A stretch of 64,000 nucleotides of DNA, from NCBI GenBank assembly GCA_020848695.1, contig JADLHT010000017.1:103478-167477 (forward strand), in the 5' to 3' direction. The position numbers were made by a program, and so were the translations under genes. The DNA is from Saprospiraceae bacterium. Lineage in GTDB: Bacteria > Bacteroidota > Bacteroidia > Chitinophagales > Saprospiraceae. The notes below the pieces were generated by a model. The model worked only from the letters and a program-made list of their open reading frames with translations, made no database searches and had not been told where the DNA came from. Numbering within the stretch: position 1 is the first letter of the stretch; every line of letters starts with the position of its first letter. Shown here piece by piece: positions 18,003-27,665 of this stretch.

Positions 18003-18339
18003 AAATCAAAGTATTGTGTAAAGATAATTCTAAGAAGAGTATATTTCAATTCTTATAATTTCAGGAAGATAAAGACAATATATTAATAATCAATCTAATA
18101 TAAACGATATAATTCAATATAATCCATATAATTGATCCGCTACAAAAAATCTATGAAGTTACTGGCAGCGTTTTTGAATATCAAATAGTCAATTATGCAG
18201 TTAGGGGATAATTGAATGACTTACAATAAACTGACTAATAATTAATAAATTATAAATTAAGTTAAAAAAGTTTTAATTTAGACCCGTCAAAAGTAAAGTA
18301 TTAGGAAACAAATTAATGTATAATTCAAACATTTTCAAT
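18003..18339. other. Divergent intergenic region with phased AT repeats
   Basis: About 340 bp between two divergently transcribed T9SS cargo genes, very AT-rich. It contains a short run of four imperfect 10-nt units (about 18097-18135) built on ATATAAT. No gene is seen. Promoters for both genes must lie here, but only partial -7 boxes are visible (for example TAATTTAG about 60 nt before the plus-strand start). Confidence 0.5.
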
Positions 18340-21300
18340 ATGAAAAGAGTTTTTTACTTCTTTTTAACAACTATCTTTTTAGCTCTAGGGAATCATTTAT
18401 CTGCACAATGTACACCTCCTTCAGCCGATAATTGTGATGAGGCTAATGTTTTGTGTTCTCTGGATGAGGTTAATGGATATACCTGTATGAATACAGATTA
18501 TTCCAACCCAACCGGTTGTTCTCCTCTATGTCCAACAGGAGGTGGAGCGCACAATACAAGCTGGTGGGCATTTGTGACCGATGGTGGTAATGTCTGCGTG
18601 ACTATAACTTTTTCCAATTGTACAGTGAATGGAACCGGTGTGCAATTCGGTATATGGGGAGACTGTAATTGTGGTGAATCCATTTTCTGTGATCCAAATT
18701 GTAACGGACCGGGAACAAAGACAGCATGTGGAAATCTAGAGCCCTGTAAGACCTATTACCTTTTCGTTGATGGTTGTACAGGAGATGTTTGTAATTTCAC
18801 AATTAACACTTCGGGAGGAAGCGCTCCAATGTTGCCTCCTTTGGGCAACCTAACAGGTCCAACTACTTTGTGTAAGGGCGCATGTAATGTAAAATATTCG
18901 ATTGATCTATTAGGTGGAGGAGCTTGTGCACCAGCCTGGCAATGGACACTGGATGGAGTGGAAATACCGGATCAATACAATAAAGATATTTTTCTGGACT
19001 TTCCGGATGAAGGTGATTTTACCCTTTGTGTTACTGCCATCATCGGAAACCCTCAGTCCGGTTCTATCTGTGATCAGGAAGGTCCTAAATGTATAACAAT
19101 TAAGGTGAGACAAGAAAAGGATCGAAGAGATGGTCCCAGATATATCTGCTTTGAAAATGCGCCAATAACCTGGCAAGGGAATACAGTCGATGCAACAGGA
19201 GAATATACAGCTCACTTTAAAGATAAAAATTGTTGTGAATATGATTCGGTGGTATCCTTTATAGTATTGCCTGAAGTGGAGCCTCCTACGGTTTATTTTC
19301 TAGGCTGTATAGGCGAAACCTATAAAGATCCCACTACAGGAAAACTATTTTCAAATTGCCAAAATGGTACTGAGATTGAACTAAAAAAAGCAACTAACCC
19401 ACACAAATGTGACAGTTCATACAATCTTGTGGCAGCTTTTATTAATGGTACAGGAAGAATGCGTGAATATTGTCAAGGGGGAATGATCTTATTGGAAGTT
19501 TCTCCAATAGACAGAACTTGCCCCGATGGGGGATATGTTACTGAATCTTATGGATATAAATGGTATTTAAAAACAGATCCTTCTAAAAAATCAATTGGTT
19601 CCGATGAATTTCTAGAGGTGACTCAAAAAGACGAATACTGTGTTGAAATAACATTTTTTGGAAGACTTGAAAATCAAACCAAACAATGTAAGTTTGATAT
19701 TTGTGAACAGTTTAATGAGGATGATTTCAAGTATAAGAAAATTTGCCCTAAAGGAGAACAATTATTGTGTCTGGGTAAAACAGGTAAATATTCTGTTGAC
19801 ACAATATTCCCTGCTGATGCTCGGCATATTTGGACAGTATCAGGAGGAAAATTATTAACCACGAATCCAATTGCATCAAAAGAAATAGAAGTTTTATGGG
19901 ATTTTAATCCTGCTCCTGCAAAACAATATACAGGTATAATATGCTATCATATGGAAAGTTCCTGTCCTCCAACTGAAGAATGTTGCATTGATGTTGTAAT
20001 CAAAGTCGCTCCACAGCCAAGCGCGGGTCCGGATGATAGGATTTGCGGTTTAGACTACAAATTGAGAGGTAAATCAGATGTTGGAAACGGAACATGGACA
20101 CAGGTTCCAGGTGGGCCAACAACAACCATTACGCCACCTAACTCGCCAAATCCGGATGTAAACTCAAATGGATACGGAAGAGCAGTTTTTGTTTATTCTG
20201 AAACAGACTTAGGTTGTACAACAGAAGACACGGTTGTAATTGATTTCAATGAAAGTCCAATTAATGGACCATTAACCTATATATGTGGATCATCGAATAA
20301 GGATTTTGTCGCGACATTCCAGATTATTGGGGGTAAGGCACCGTTCAAAGTAATCAGAGGCAATGGTACTGTTGATTCTCTTGGTATTTATACCTCAAAA
20401 ACCATAAACAATTTAACGGATGAAATAATCGAAGTAGAAGATGTAAATGGATGTCGATTTACATTTACTATTAATTACGAATGTAAATGCACCAATGACA
20501 TTGGAGTGATGGATACCAGATCTAAAGATTTATGCCAGGATCAATGCTTGGATATTTATGCAGATAATTTGTATGACAACAGAAATGAAAAATTAGATCA
20601 AAATCCTAGGGACACATTAATTTTCTTTGTGTATACGGATCCAAATAATTTACAAGGTTCTACACGATTCAATTTAACCAGTACAAGAATTTGTTATGAT
20701 CCAAATAAATATACTTTTGGTCAAACTTTCTATGTTGGAGCAAAAATAGGTCGTGCCAACAATCGAGGAGATATTGATCCTATAAAGGGTTGTGTTCGTA
20801 TTAATGGAGGAACACCAATAACATTCTATGAAATCCCAAGACCTGATGCAGGACCTGATCGATCCGTTTGTGGTTTTTCTGTTGATTTAGAAGGAACTAA
20901 ATCATTAGTTGTTACAAAGGGATCATGGAAAGAAGTTAACAACAGGAATGTAAAATATTTTGATATTACTGATCCTGTAACGAATGTTGAAATATTAGAT
21001 GGATTTGGGGTTTATACATTTGAATACACCGAGGACAACAACAATGGACTTTGTGTAACCACAGATCGTGTTAATATAACCTTCAATCCTAATCCTGAAT
21101 TAGCCAATATTGATAAAATATGCACAAAATTTGGAGCAATCGGACAAACAGATGGTAAGTATGTGGCAACCGTAGATATTACAACAGGTACTGGTCCGTA
21201 TATTTTAGTTATTCCTCCTTCAACTCCAAATGGAAAAATAGTTGGAAATCAATGGGTGTCTGATACGATTGATAGCAATTCTAATTTTATTATTGTGGTA

Positions 21301-24108
21301 AGAGATGCAAATGGTTGTGAATCTCAGCTGTTGGATGATAATCACAATTGTAATTGCGGTGCTGTTGATGCCGGTAAACTTGACTCAAATCTTACAAGAG
21401 TATGTATTGATAAATGTGTAACAATAAAAAATATTATAGGGGAAACTATCGATCCGGAGGATATAGTAATGTTTATACTTCATAAATTTCCAACGGGTTA
21501 TAATAACCCAGCGAATGTGTTGGATACCATATATGATATCAATCAATTGATTTGCTTTGACCCTAAAACAATGGGTACGGGTTCCAATAATCCGGTATTT
21601 GTCACAAGAATTGTAGGCGACGATATTGCACCTCAGGATGGTGTTGTTGATCCTAAAGATCCTTGTAGGAGGGCGTCAAATCCGATGGAAATTGTTTTTG
21701 AACCTTATGCCGCACCGGATGCAGGATTAGATGGCAAAATATGTGGTTTAAATTATACCATGAAAGGGGTATTGACTTTTGGAAATGCTAATTGGAGATT
21801 AATCAGCGGACCTGGAAATTCAACTTTCTCAGATCCTACTGATCCTGTAACTCCAATTTCAGTTAGTACGATTGGAACTTATACCTATGAAATATCCGGT
21901 GATAACTTTGGTTGTATTGGATTGGATACAGTTAGTGTAACTTTTGTTGATGAACCGAAATTTACAGGAGTGAAAAGTATTGTTTGCGATAATGTTGCAG
22001 AAAATTACAAAATTGTAGTTGGGGCAGATTTTGGTGACAGACCAACCTGGGATCTAAAAGGAACGTTTGACAACGGAACAAATTCATTGCCGGGAACCTA
22101 TCTTGTTCCTAATGGTAAAGATTGGGAATCTGGCTGGATTCCGACCGGAAATAATTATGACCTTAGTATTGAAGATGCTAATAAATGTGCAATAGACAAG
22201 ATAAATGGTTCACATGTTTGTCCCTGTATTACTTTGCCGGGTACTGTGGTACTGACTCCTAAAGATTTGTGCCAGACTACTTGTGCTCAAGCCGTTTATA
22301 CGCCTGGTGCTATGGATGCAAATGATGTATTTAGATACATTTTATATGATGGTCTTCCCACTGACCCTAACAATGGAACAAGGTTAAGCTTTAATGACAA
22401 TGGTAGATTTTGTTTTGATCCGGCTAAGATGACGCTAGGAAAAACTTATTACGTTGCGGTCTATGCAGGTAATCTTGATCCCGCTACCGGCAATGTATTG
22501 TTTTCAGACCGTTGCATACAAAGGACAGATGGCGTTCCCGTTACCTGGTATGATGATCCTAAAGCTCTTATCACCGGACCTAATTTACTAACTTGTAAAG
22601 ATTCGGTACTTATTTTAAGTGGTAATACTTCAAGCTCAGCTTCAGGAGATCAACTCACGTATAGCTGGAACAATGGTACCTTAGGTTCAACATCTACAAT
22701 TTCAATTACTACTCCAGGTACCTACAAGCTTGATGTTGTTGATCCAAGAGCAGGTTGTACTAATAGTATAACTTTCGTTGTAACTCAAGATATTACAAAG
22801 CCAATTGTACAGATAGAGCCACCGTTGGAAATTACCTGTGATAGGACAGTAGTAAATTTGGATGGAAATAAATCTGATAAAGGAGCTATTTATTCTCCAA
22901 ACTGGACTCCTGTAGTTAATGGTAGTAATTCTTATTTGGCTTCTACCAGTACGCCCGGAATTTATACATTAACTGTTATCAATACATTTAATGGATGTAA
23001 GGATTCAAAAACAATTACAGTAACAGAAGATAAGGTTCCACCTACAGCAGATATTAAAACAATTGGACAATTAACCTGTACAGTGAATCAAGTAACTCTT
23101 GATGGAACAGGTTCGAGACCTAATTCCGGTAATGGTCTTACCTATACTTGGATTGGTAATCTAATCAACGGGCAAGGTACTGCAAATGCGACAGTTGGTA
23201 AACCTGGAGGAAACTTTGTTCTTGAAGTAAAAGACAATAAAAATGGATGTATTTCGAGAGATACTATTTTGGTAACAGAAATTGGAAATCCACTTGGGGA
23301 TTTAGTTTCAACACCGCAAAATCCAACTTGTCATGGTGATGTGAATGGACAGATTGTGATTAAAGAAGTCAGAGATAAAAATGGTAATATACTTAATGGA
23401 AATTTCACTTTCTCTATTAACGGTGGCCCATTTACAAGCAACACATCTTTTACAAATCTTAGACAAGGTCAATATACGATAATGGTTAAAGATGCCAATG
23501 GATGCTTGTTGACCGATACAGAAGTTCTAGTCGAACCAAGTAAATTGGGGATTGATGTTATTCGTTCTATAGTAGTAGAGCAGGGCACAGAAGTTAATCT
23601 GGACAGTTTGTTAATTGCACTCTTCGGAGGTACGCCTGATGCAAATGGTAATTATAAAGATACTTTATGGTTTAATTTGGATGAAAATAAATCGTGGCCA
23701 AATCGATATATTGCTGACACGACCAGAGAATTTAGAGTTACAGGTATCGATATCCCGGGATGTGAAATTAATGATAGGGTAAGAGTATTGGTTAGAATAG
23801 TTAAGGAAGTTTGGTGGCCAAATGTTATTAATCCTAATTCTGGAACTTCTGAAAATAATTTCTTTAATCTTTATGGAAAACGAGTTCGAGAAGTAAAACT
23901 GTTAAATATTTATGACAGATGGGGAGAATTGGTTTATTCTGATCAACATCTTCCTGATGGAAATAGAGGAGGTAGAAACCGTGGCTGGAATGGAAATTTC
24001 AACGGGGAAAAAGCTCTCCCCGGGGTTTATGTATTCTATGCAGAAGTTCAATACGAAGGATCTGCTTCGGTTGATAAGTTCAAAGGTGAGTTTACCTTGT
24101 TGAGATAA
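18340..24108 (+). CDS. SprB-like giant Cys-rich adhesin, T9SS type B cargo, paralog 1
   Basis: About 1922 aa from the ATG at 18340 (MKRVFYFFLTTIFLALG, a clean signal peptide); the ORF-track start is eight codons earlier. An N-terminal Cys-rich domain (SWWAFVTDGGN, then IWGDCNC and FVDGCTGDVC) is followed by composite modules marked AGPDxxxCG and a CxC motif with LCxDQC (three units). Three smaller Ig/PKD-like modules come next (LTCKDS, ITCDRT, LTCTVN), then one SprB repeat (PTCHGDVNGQI ... KDANGC). The C-terminus (RWGELVYS ... GWNGNFNGEKALPGVYVFYAEV) is a type B T9SS sorting domain of the gliding-associated class. SprB in Flavobacterium is the gliding adhesin, and a similar surface role is inferred. 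A full-length paralog lies at 58008-63779. Confidence 0.88.
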   Translation: MKRVFYFFLTTIFLALGNHLSAQCTPPSADNCDEANVLCSLDEVNGYTCMNTDYSNPTGCSPLCPTGGGAHNTSWWAFVTDGGNVCVTITFSNCTVNGTGVQFGIWGDCNCGESIFCDPNCNGPGTKTACGNLEPCKTYYLFVDGCTGDVCNFTINTSGGSAPMLPPLGNLTGPTTLCKGACNVKYSIDLLGGGACAPAWQWTLDGVEIPDQYNKDIFLDFPDEGDFTLCVTAIIGNPQSGSICDQEGPKCITIKVRQEKDRRDGPRYICFENAPITWQGNTVDATGEYTAHFKDKNCCEYDSVVSFIVLPEVEPPTVYFLGCIGETYKDPTTGKLFSNCQNGTEIELKKATNPHKCDSSYNLVAAFINGTGRMREYCQGGMILLEVSPIDRTCPDGGYVTESYGYKWYLKTDPSKKSIGSDEFLEVTQKDEYCVEITFFGRLENQTKQCKFDICEQFNEDDFKYKKICPKGEQLLCLGKTGKYSVDTIFPADARHIWTVSGGKLLTTNPIASKEIEVLWDFNPAPAKQYTGIICYHMESSCPPTEECCIDVVIKVAPQPSAGPDDRICGLDYKLRGKSDVGNGTWTQVPGGPTTTITPPNSPNPDVNSNGYGRAVFVYSETDLGCTTEDTVVIDFNESPINGPLTYICGSSNKDFVATFQIIGGKAPFKVIRGNGTVDSLGIYTSKTINNLTDEIIEVEDVNGCRFTFTINYECKCTNDIGVMDTRSKDLCQDQCLDIYADNLYDNRNEKLDQNPRDTLIFFVYTDPNNLQGSTRFNLTSTRICYDPNKYTFGQTFYVGAKIGRANNRGDIDPIKGCVRINGGTPITFYEIPRPDAGPDRSVCGFSVDLEGTKSLVVTKGSWKEVNNRNVKYFDITDPVTNVEILDGFGVYTFEYTEDNNNGLCVTTDRVNITFNPNPELANIDKICTKFGAIGQTDGKYVATVDITTGTGPYILVIPPSTPNGKIVGNQWVSDTIDSNSNFIIVVRDANGCESQLLDDNHNCNCGAVDAGKLDSNLTRVCIDKCVTIKNIIGETIDPEDIVMFILHKFPTGYNNPANVLDTIYDINQLICFDPKTMGTGSNNPVFVTRIVGDDIAPQDGVVDPKDPCRRASNPMEIVFEPYAAPDAGLDGKICGLNYTMKGVLTFGNANWRLISGPGNSTFSDPTDPVTPISVSTIGTYTYEISGDNFGCIGLDTVSVTFVDEPKFTGVKSIVCDNVAENYKIVVGADFGDRPTWDLKGTFDNGTNSLPGTYLVPNGKDWESGWIPTGNNYDLSIEDANKCAIDKINGSHVCPCITLPGTVVLTPKDLCQTTCAQAVYTPGAMDANDVFRYILYDGLPTDPNNGTRLSFNDNGRFCFDPAKMTLGKTYYVAVYAGNLDPATGNVLFSDRCIQRTDGVPVTWYDDPKALITGPNLLTCKDSVLILSGNTSSSASGDQLTYSWNNGTLGSTSTISITTPGTYKLDVVDPRAGCTNSITFVVTQDITKPIVQIEPPLEITCDRTVVNLDGNKSDKGAIYSPNWTPVVNGSNSYLASTSTPGIYTLTVINTFNGCKDSKTITVTEDKVPPTADIKTIGQLTCTVNQVTLDGTGSRPNSGNGLTYTWIGNLINGQGTANATVGKPGGNFVLEVKDNKNGCISRDTILVTEIGNPLGDLVSTPQNPTCHGDVNGQIVIKEVRDKNGNILNGNFTFSINGGPFTSNTSFTNLRQGQYTIMVKDANGCLLTDTEVLVEPSKLGIDVIRSIVVEQGTEVNLDSLLIALFGGTPDANGNYKDTLWFNLDENKSWPNRYIADTTREFRVTGIDIPGCEINDRVRVLVRIVKEVWWPNVINPNSGTSENNFFNLYGKRVREVKLLNIYDRWGELVYSDQHLPDGNRGGRNRGWNGNFNGEKALPGVYVFYAEVQYEGSASVDKFKGEFTLLR

Positions 24109-24128
24109 AAATTTAAGAATTTTTTAGA

Positions 24129-24162
24129 AAGGAGTTAGCAAAATGTTAGCTCCTTTTTTTTT
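24129..24162 (+). terminator. Intrinsic terminator after adhesin paralog 1
   Basis: AAGGAGTTAGC and GTTAGCTCCTT form an 11-bp stem with two G-U pairs around a 5-nt loop, followed by a run of T residues. It lies about 20 nt after the stop codon. Confidence 0.8.
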
Positions 24163-24379
24163 GAATTGATTGATACTCAAATGGATATAGGCTTAAGAGA
24201 AAGTCTGATCATGTAGTATGATTACTCAATTTCAATCCTCAGAACTATTAACTTAGTTATGTATTATAAATAGTATAAATATTTAAAAATCTGTATATCA
24301 ATTGATAATACATAGTTATTAAAAATAATTTACAAACTATTTATTCTCATTTTATTCAACATAATCCCTTAGTATAGCT

Positions 24380-24387
24380 TATCTTTG
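24380..24387 (+). promoter_or_regulatory. secDF promoter -7 box
   Basis: TATCTTTG followed by CG is an exact TAnnTTTG box ending 19 nt before the secDF ATG. Confidence 0.5.
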
Positions 24388-24406
24388 CGCAGTTTTTTCA
24401 AAAGTT

Positions 24407-27400
24407 ATGACAAAGAGCAATTCAGGTACCGGTAATTTTACAATGGCCAAATGGATATTTATTGCCATTGTATTGGTAAGTATTTTTCAATTTATCTTAT
24501 ATCTTCCGACAAATAAGGTTGAACGCAGTGCAGATGATTATGCGAAGGATGTTTCATCTTCTATTTCTGATGAAGTGAGCAAACAATCTGCATATAAAGA
24601 GGCAAGAACAAAATATCTTGATTCAGTATCTTCGGTTAAGATTTTTAAGATTCCTTTATTAAAAGATTATACATATAATGATTTAAAAAAGCAACAATTA
24701 GGCTTGGGGCTGGATTTGAAAGGAGGCTTAAGTGTGATTCTTCAGGTAAATCTTGAAGACTTTATAACTTCCTTAGCTGGAAATACTCAAGATCCGGCAT
24801 TTTTAGCTGCAAAGCAAGCTGCTGCTGCTGATCAAGTCAATAGTCAAAAAGATTATATTACTTTGTTTTTTGAAGAGTATAAAAAACAAAATACTGGAAG
24901 ATCTTTTGCATCATTGTTTAGCCGATCGACATCATTAAAAGATAAGATTAATACCCAAACAAGCGATGAAGTAGTATTAAGGACAATTAGAGATTTGGCT
25001 AACGAAACTGTAAAAACGACATTTGAAAGAATTAAGGATAGAATTGATAAATTTGGAGTAACTCAACCAAATGTTTCTTTAGATAAGAATAGAGACATGA
25101 TACTTGTTGAATTACCAGGAGTTGATAATCCGGCTCGTGCTCGAAAATATTTACAGGCTAGCGCTAAGTTAGAATTTTGGGATGTTTATCGAGTTAGTGA
25201 TCCAGGTGTGATGGACGCTATACTAAATATTGATAAAAAGTATAAATCCTTACAAACTGGCGACTCATCTGAAGTCGCAGAGAAAAAGTTTAGAACAGTT
25301 CCTCGATATGATTATACAAGAGACAGTTTAGGAGTAGCTACAGATTCTACATTGACCGGAGTTGATACAATTCCAGAATCTCTTGATCCATTAGCAGATC
25401 GGGGTCCAATTTTGTCTTTGCTAACATTAAATGGTTCTTCGGCACAGGGTCTAAGCTTTGCCCCTTCTGTTATTGGTACTGTTGACAAATCCAATAAAGA
25501 AAAGTTACTTAAGTTGCTTGATAGCTCTGCCGTTAAAGGATTGTTGCCAAACGATTTGAAATTTTTAGCTTCTGCCAAGCCTTTTAGAGACTATCAGACA
25601 AAAGAGATTACCAACAATTACGAAATCTATGCGATTCGTAAACGAGCGGGATCTGACAATGCGCCTTTGGATGGAGAAAGGGTAGCCAGAGCTGATGCTA
25701 ATCCTGATAATATAACCGGGGAGGTTGTTGTTTCGCTTGCGATGGATCCAAAGGGAGCTAAAATATGGGGAGACATGACTACACGCGCCGCTCAAGATAA
25801 TAATCGTGAGATCGCAATTGCTTTGGATGACGAAGTAGTTTCAGCACCCAATGTAAGAGAAGCAATTCTTGGAGGAAATTCACAAATTTCAGGAAATTTT
25901 ACAATAGATGAAGCCAAAGACTTAGCCAATATTTTGCAAGTTGGTAAGCTTCCGGCAAAAGCGAAAATAATATCTGAATCATTGGTTGGTCCATCACTGG
26001 GTCAAGAGAATATCAAAAATTCAATGTTTGCTATTGGTGGCGGATTTGTTCTTGTCATGATCTTTATGATCTGGTTTTATACAGGAGCGGGTATTTTTTC
26101 GATTGTAGCCTTATTATTGAATATACTTTTTATCTTAGCAACACTTGCTTCACTAGGTACAGTTCTTACCTTGCCCGGAATTGCTGGATTGGTTTTAACT
26201 ATGGGTATCTCTGTAGATGCAAACGTGATTATCTATGAAAGAATTAAGGAAGAGTTAACGATAGGTAGATCCAAACTTGAAGCTATAAAGAATGGTTTTT
26301 CACATTCAATGCCGGCAATACTTGATGCGAATATTACGAATCTATTAACCTGTTTTGTACTTTTTTACTATGGTTTAGGTGCAATTAAGGGATTTGCAAT
26401 TGTTCTTATTATTGGAATCTTGTTTGCCTTATTCCTTGCTATAATTATAACAAGAGTTTTAATAGAATGGTGGATTGGCAGAGGAAATGATATCAATTTT
26501 TCAAACAGCTTTACAGCAAGAGCTTTTAAAGATATTCATTTTGATTGGGTCGGAACCAGACGATATGCTTATATTTTTTCCCTGATATTGACAATTATTG
26601 GACTCATTTCAGCTTTGACTAGAGGCTTTGAACTTGGGGTTGAATTTAAAGGAGGGTATTCTTATAACGTTTCCTTCGATAAGGATATAGATGTTGAGAA
26701 ATTAAGAGCGTCATTAACGAAAACATTCGAATCAAACCCGATTGTAAAATCGGTTGATACAAAAAATACTTATAATATAACTACTTCATACCTGATAAAC
26801 GATAATACTGAAGGTGCGACGGAAAGAGTGACCGAGAAGCTTTTTGAAGGTATAAAAGATGCTACAGGAGAAGATCTTAACTATGAGAGTTTTAAGAATC
26901 CTAGTACAATTGGTGTTCATATTGCCTCATCTAGTCAGATAGGACCAATCATTGCAGATGACATTAAGAAATCAGCACTTAAATCTTTGTTTTTTGCTTT
27001 ATTGATAATCTCTATTTACATTTATTTCAGATTTCATAAATGGCAATATAGTGCAGGAACTACCATTGCATTATTGCACGATGCTTTGATTGTAATAGGT
27101 ATTTTTTCATTATTTCATGGCATTCTACCGTTCCCAATGGAAATTGATCAGGCATTTATTGCTGCAATTTTAACTATAATTGGTTATTCCATGAATGATA
27201 CCATTATTGTGTATGATAGAATTAAAGAATATCTGGTTTCTGATTCTCAAAAAGACGAAAGGGAGCTCATCAACGATGCAATCAATACGACTTTGTCCAG
27301 AACAATAAATGTTTCATTGGCTACAATTTTAACTATGATTACTTTGTTTATATTTGGTGGGGCAAGCATAAAAGGATTTGCATTTGCAATGATCTGCGGA

Positions 27401-27532
27401 ATCGTTGTTGGTACTTATTCTTCGATTTATGTGGCTACTCCAATCATTGTTGACTTTGCAAAAGGAACTTTAAAGTCACAGGTGAAAGGTTCTACCAAAT
27501 CTAAAGTATCTACAAAAGTCGCAAAGGTATAA
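24407..27532 (+). CDS. secDF: Fused protein translocase subunit SecDF
   Basis: SecD and SecF use the proton gradient to pull preproteins through SecYEG into the periplasm. Here they are one 1041-aa chain, the usual state in Bacteroidota. The SecD half has the first membrane span, LGLDLKGGLSV, a periplasmic P1 domain (about 110-520), and the membrane block ISVDANVIIYERIKEEL with the functional Asp. The SecF half begins near residue 700 with GVEFKGGYSYNV and has IGYSMNDTIIVYDRIKEYL. An insertion-rich stretch in P1 (about 280-350, acidic and Ser/Thr-rich) is longer than in proteobacterial SecD. A terminator follows directly. Confidence 0.97.
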   Translation: MTKSNSGTGNFTMAKWIFIAIVLVSIFQFILYLPTNKVERSADDYAKDVSSSISDEVSKQSAYKEARTKYLDSVSSVKIFKIPLLKDYTYNDLKKQQLGLGLDLKGGLSVILQVNLEDFITSLAGNTQDPAFLAAKQAAAADQVNSQKDYITLFFEEYKKQNTGRSFASLFSRSTSLKDKINTQTSDEVVLRTIRDLANETVKTTFERIKDRIDKFGVTQPNVSLDKNRDMILVELPGVDNPARARKYLQASAKLEFWDVYRVSDPGVMDAILNIDKKYKSLQTGDSSEVAEKKFRTVPRYDYTRDSLGVATDSTLTGVDTIPESLDPLADRGPILSLLTLNGSSAQGLSFAPSVIGTVDKSNKEKLLKLLDSSAVKGLLPNDLKFLASAKPFRDYQTKEITNNYEIYAIRKRAGSDNAPLDGERVARADANPDNITGEVVVSLAMDPKGAKIWGDMTTRAAQDNNREIAIALDDEVVSAPNVREAILGGNSQISGNFTIDEAKDLANILQVGKLPAKAKIISESLVGPSLGQENIKNSMFAIGGGFVLVMIFMIWFYTGAGIFSIVALLLNILFILATLASLGTVLTLPGIAGLVLTMGISVDANVIIYERIKEELTIGRSKLEAIKNGFSHSMPAILDANITNLLTCFVLFYYGLGAIKGFAIVLIIGILFALFLAIIITRVLIEWWIGRGNDINFSNSFTARAFKDIHFDWVGTRRYAYIFSLILTIIGLISALTRGFELGVEFKGGYSYNVSFDKDIDVEKLRASLTKTFESNPIVKSVDTKNTYNITTSYLINDNTEGATERVTEKLFEGIKDATGEDLNYESFKNPSTIGVHIASSSQIGPIIADDIKKSALKSLFFALLIISIYIYFRFHKWQYSAGTTIALLHDALIVIGIFSLFHGILPFPMEIDQAFIAAILTIIGYSMNDTIIVYDRIKEYLVSDSQKDERELINDAINTTLSRTINVSLATILTMITLFIFGGASIKGFAFAMICGIVVGTYSSIYVATPIIVDFAKGTLKSQVKGSTKSKVSTKVAKV

Positions 27533-27555
27533 TTTTAATTATAAAAAATATTTCT

Positions 27556-27594
27556 AATGAAGCCTGGCGATTTTCGTTAGGCTTCATTGTTTTA
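27556..27594 (+). terminator. Intrinsic terminator after secDF
   Basis: AATGAAGCCT and AGGCTTCATT pair perfectly, and the stem extends inward through GGCG/CGTT with G-U pairs. A T-rich tail follows (GTTTTAT). It separates secDF from the PorE-like gene. Confidence 0.85.
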
Positions 27595-27665
27595 TATTTG
27601 TTTGAAGTTTTAAACTATATTGTATTTATAATTGATGTTATTTCTGCAAATTGTTTGAATAAATA

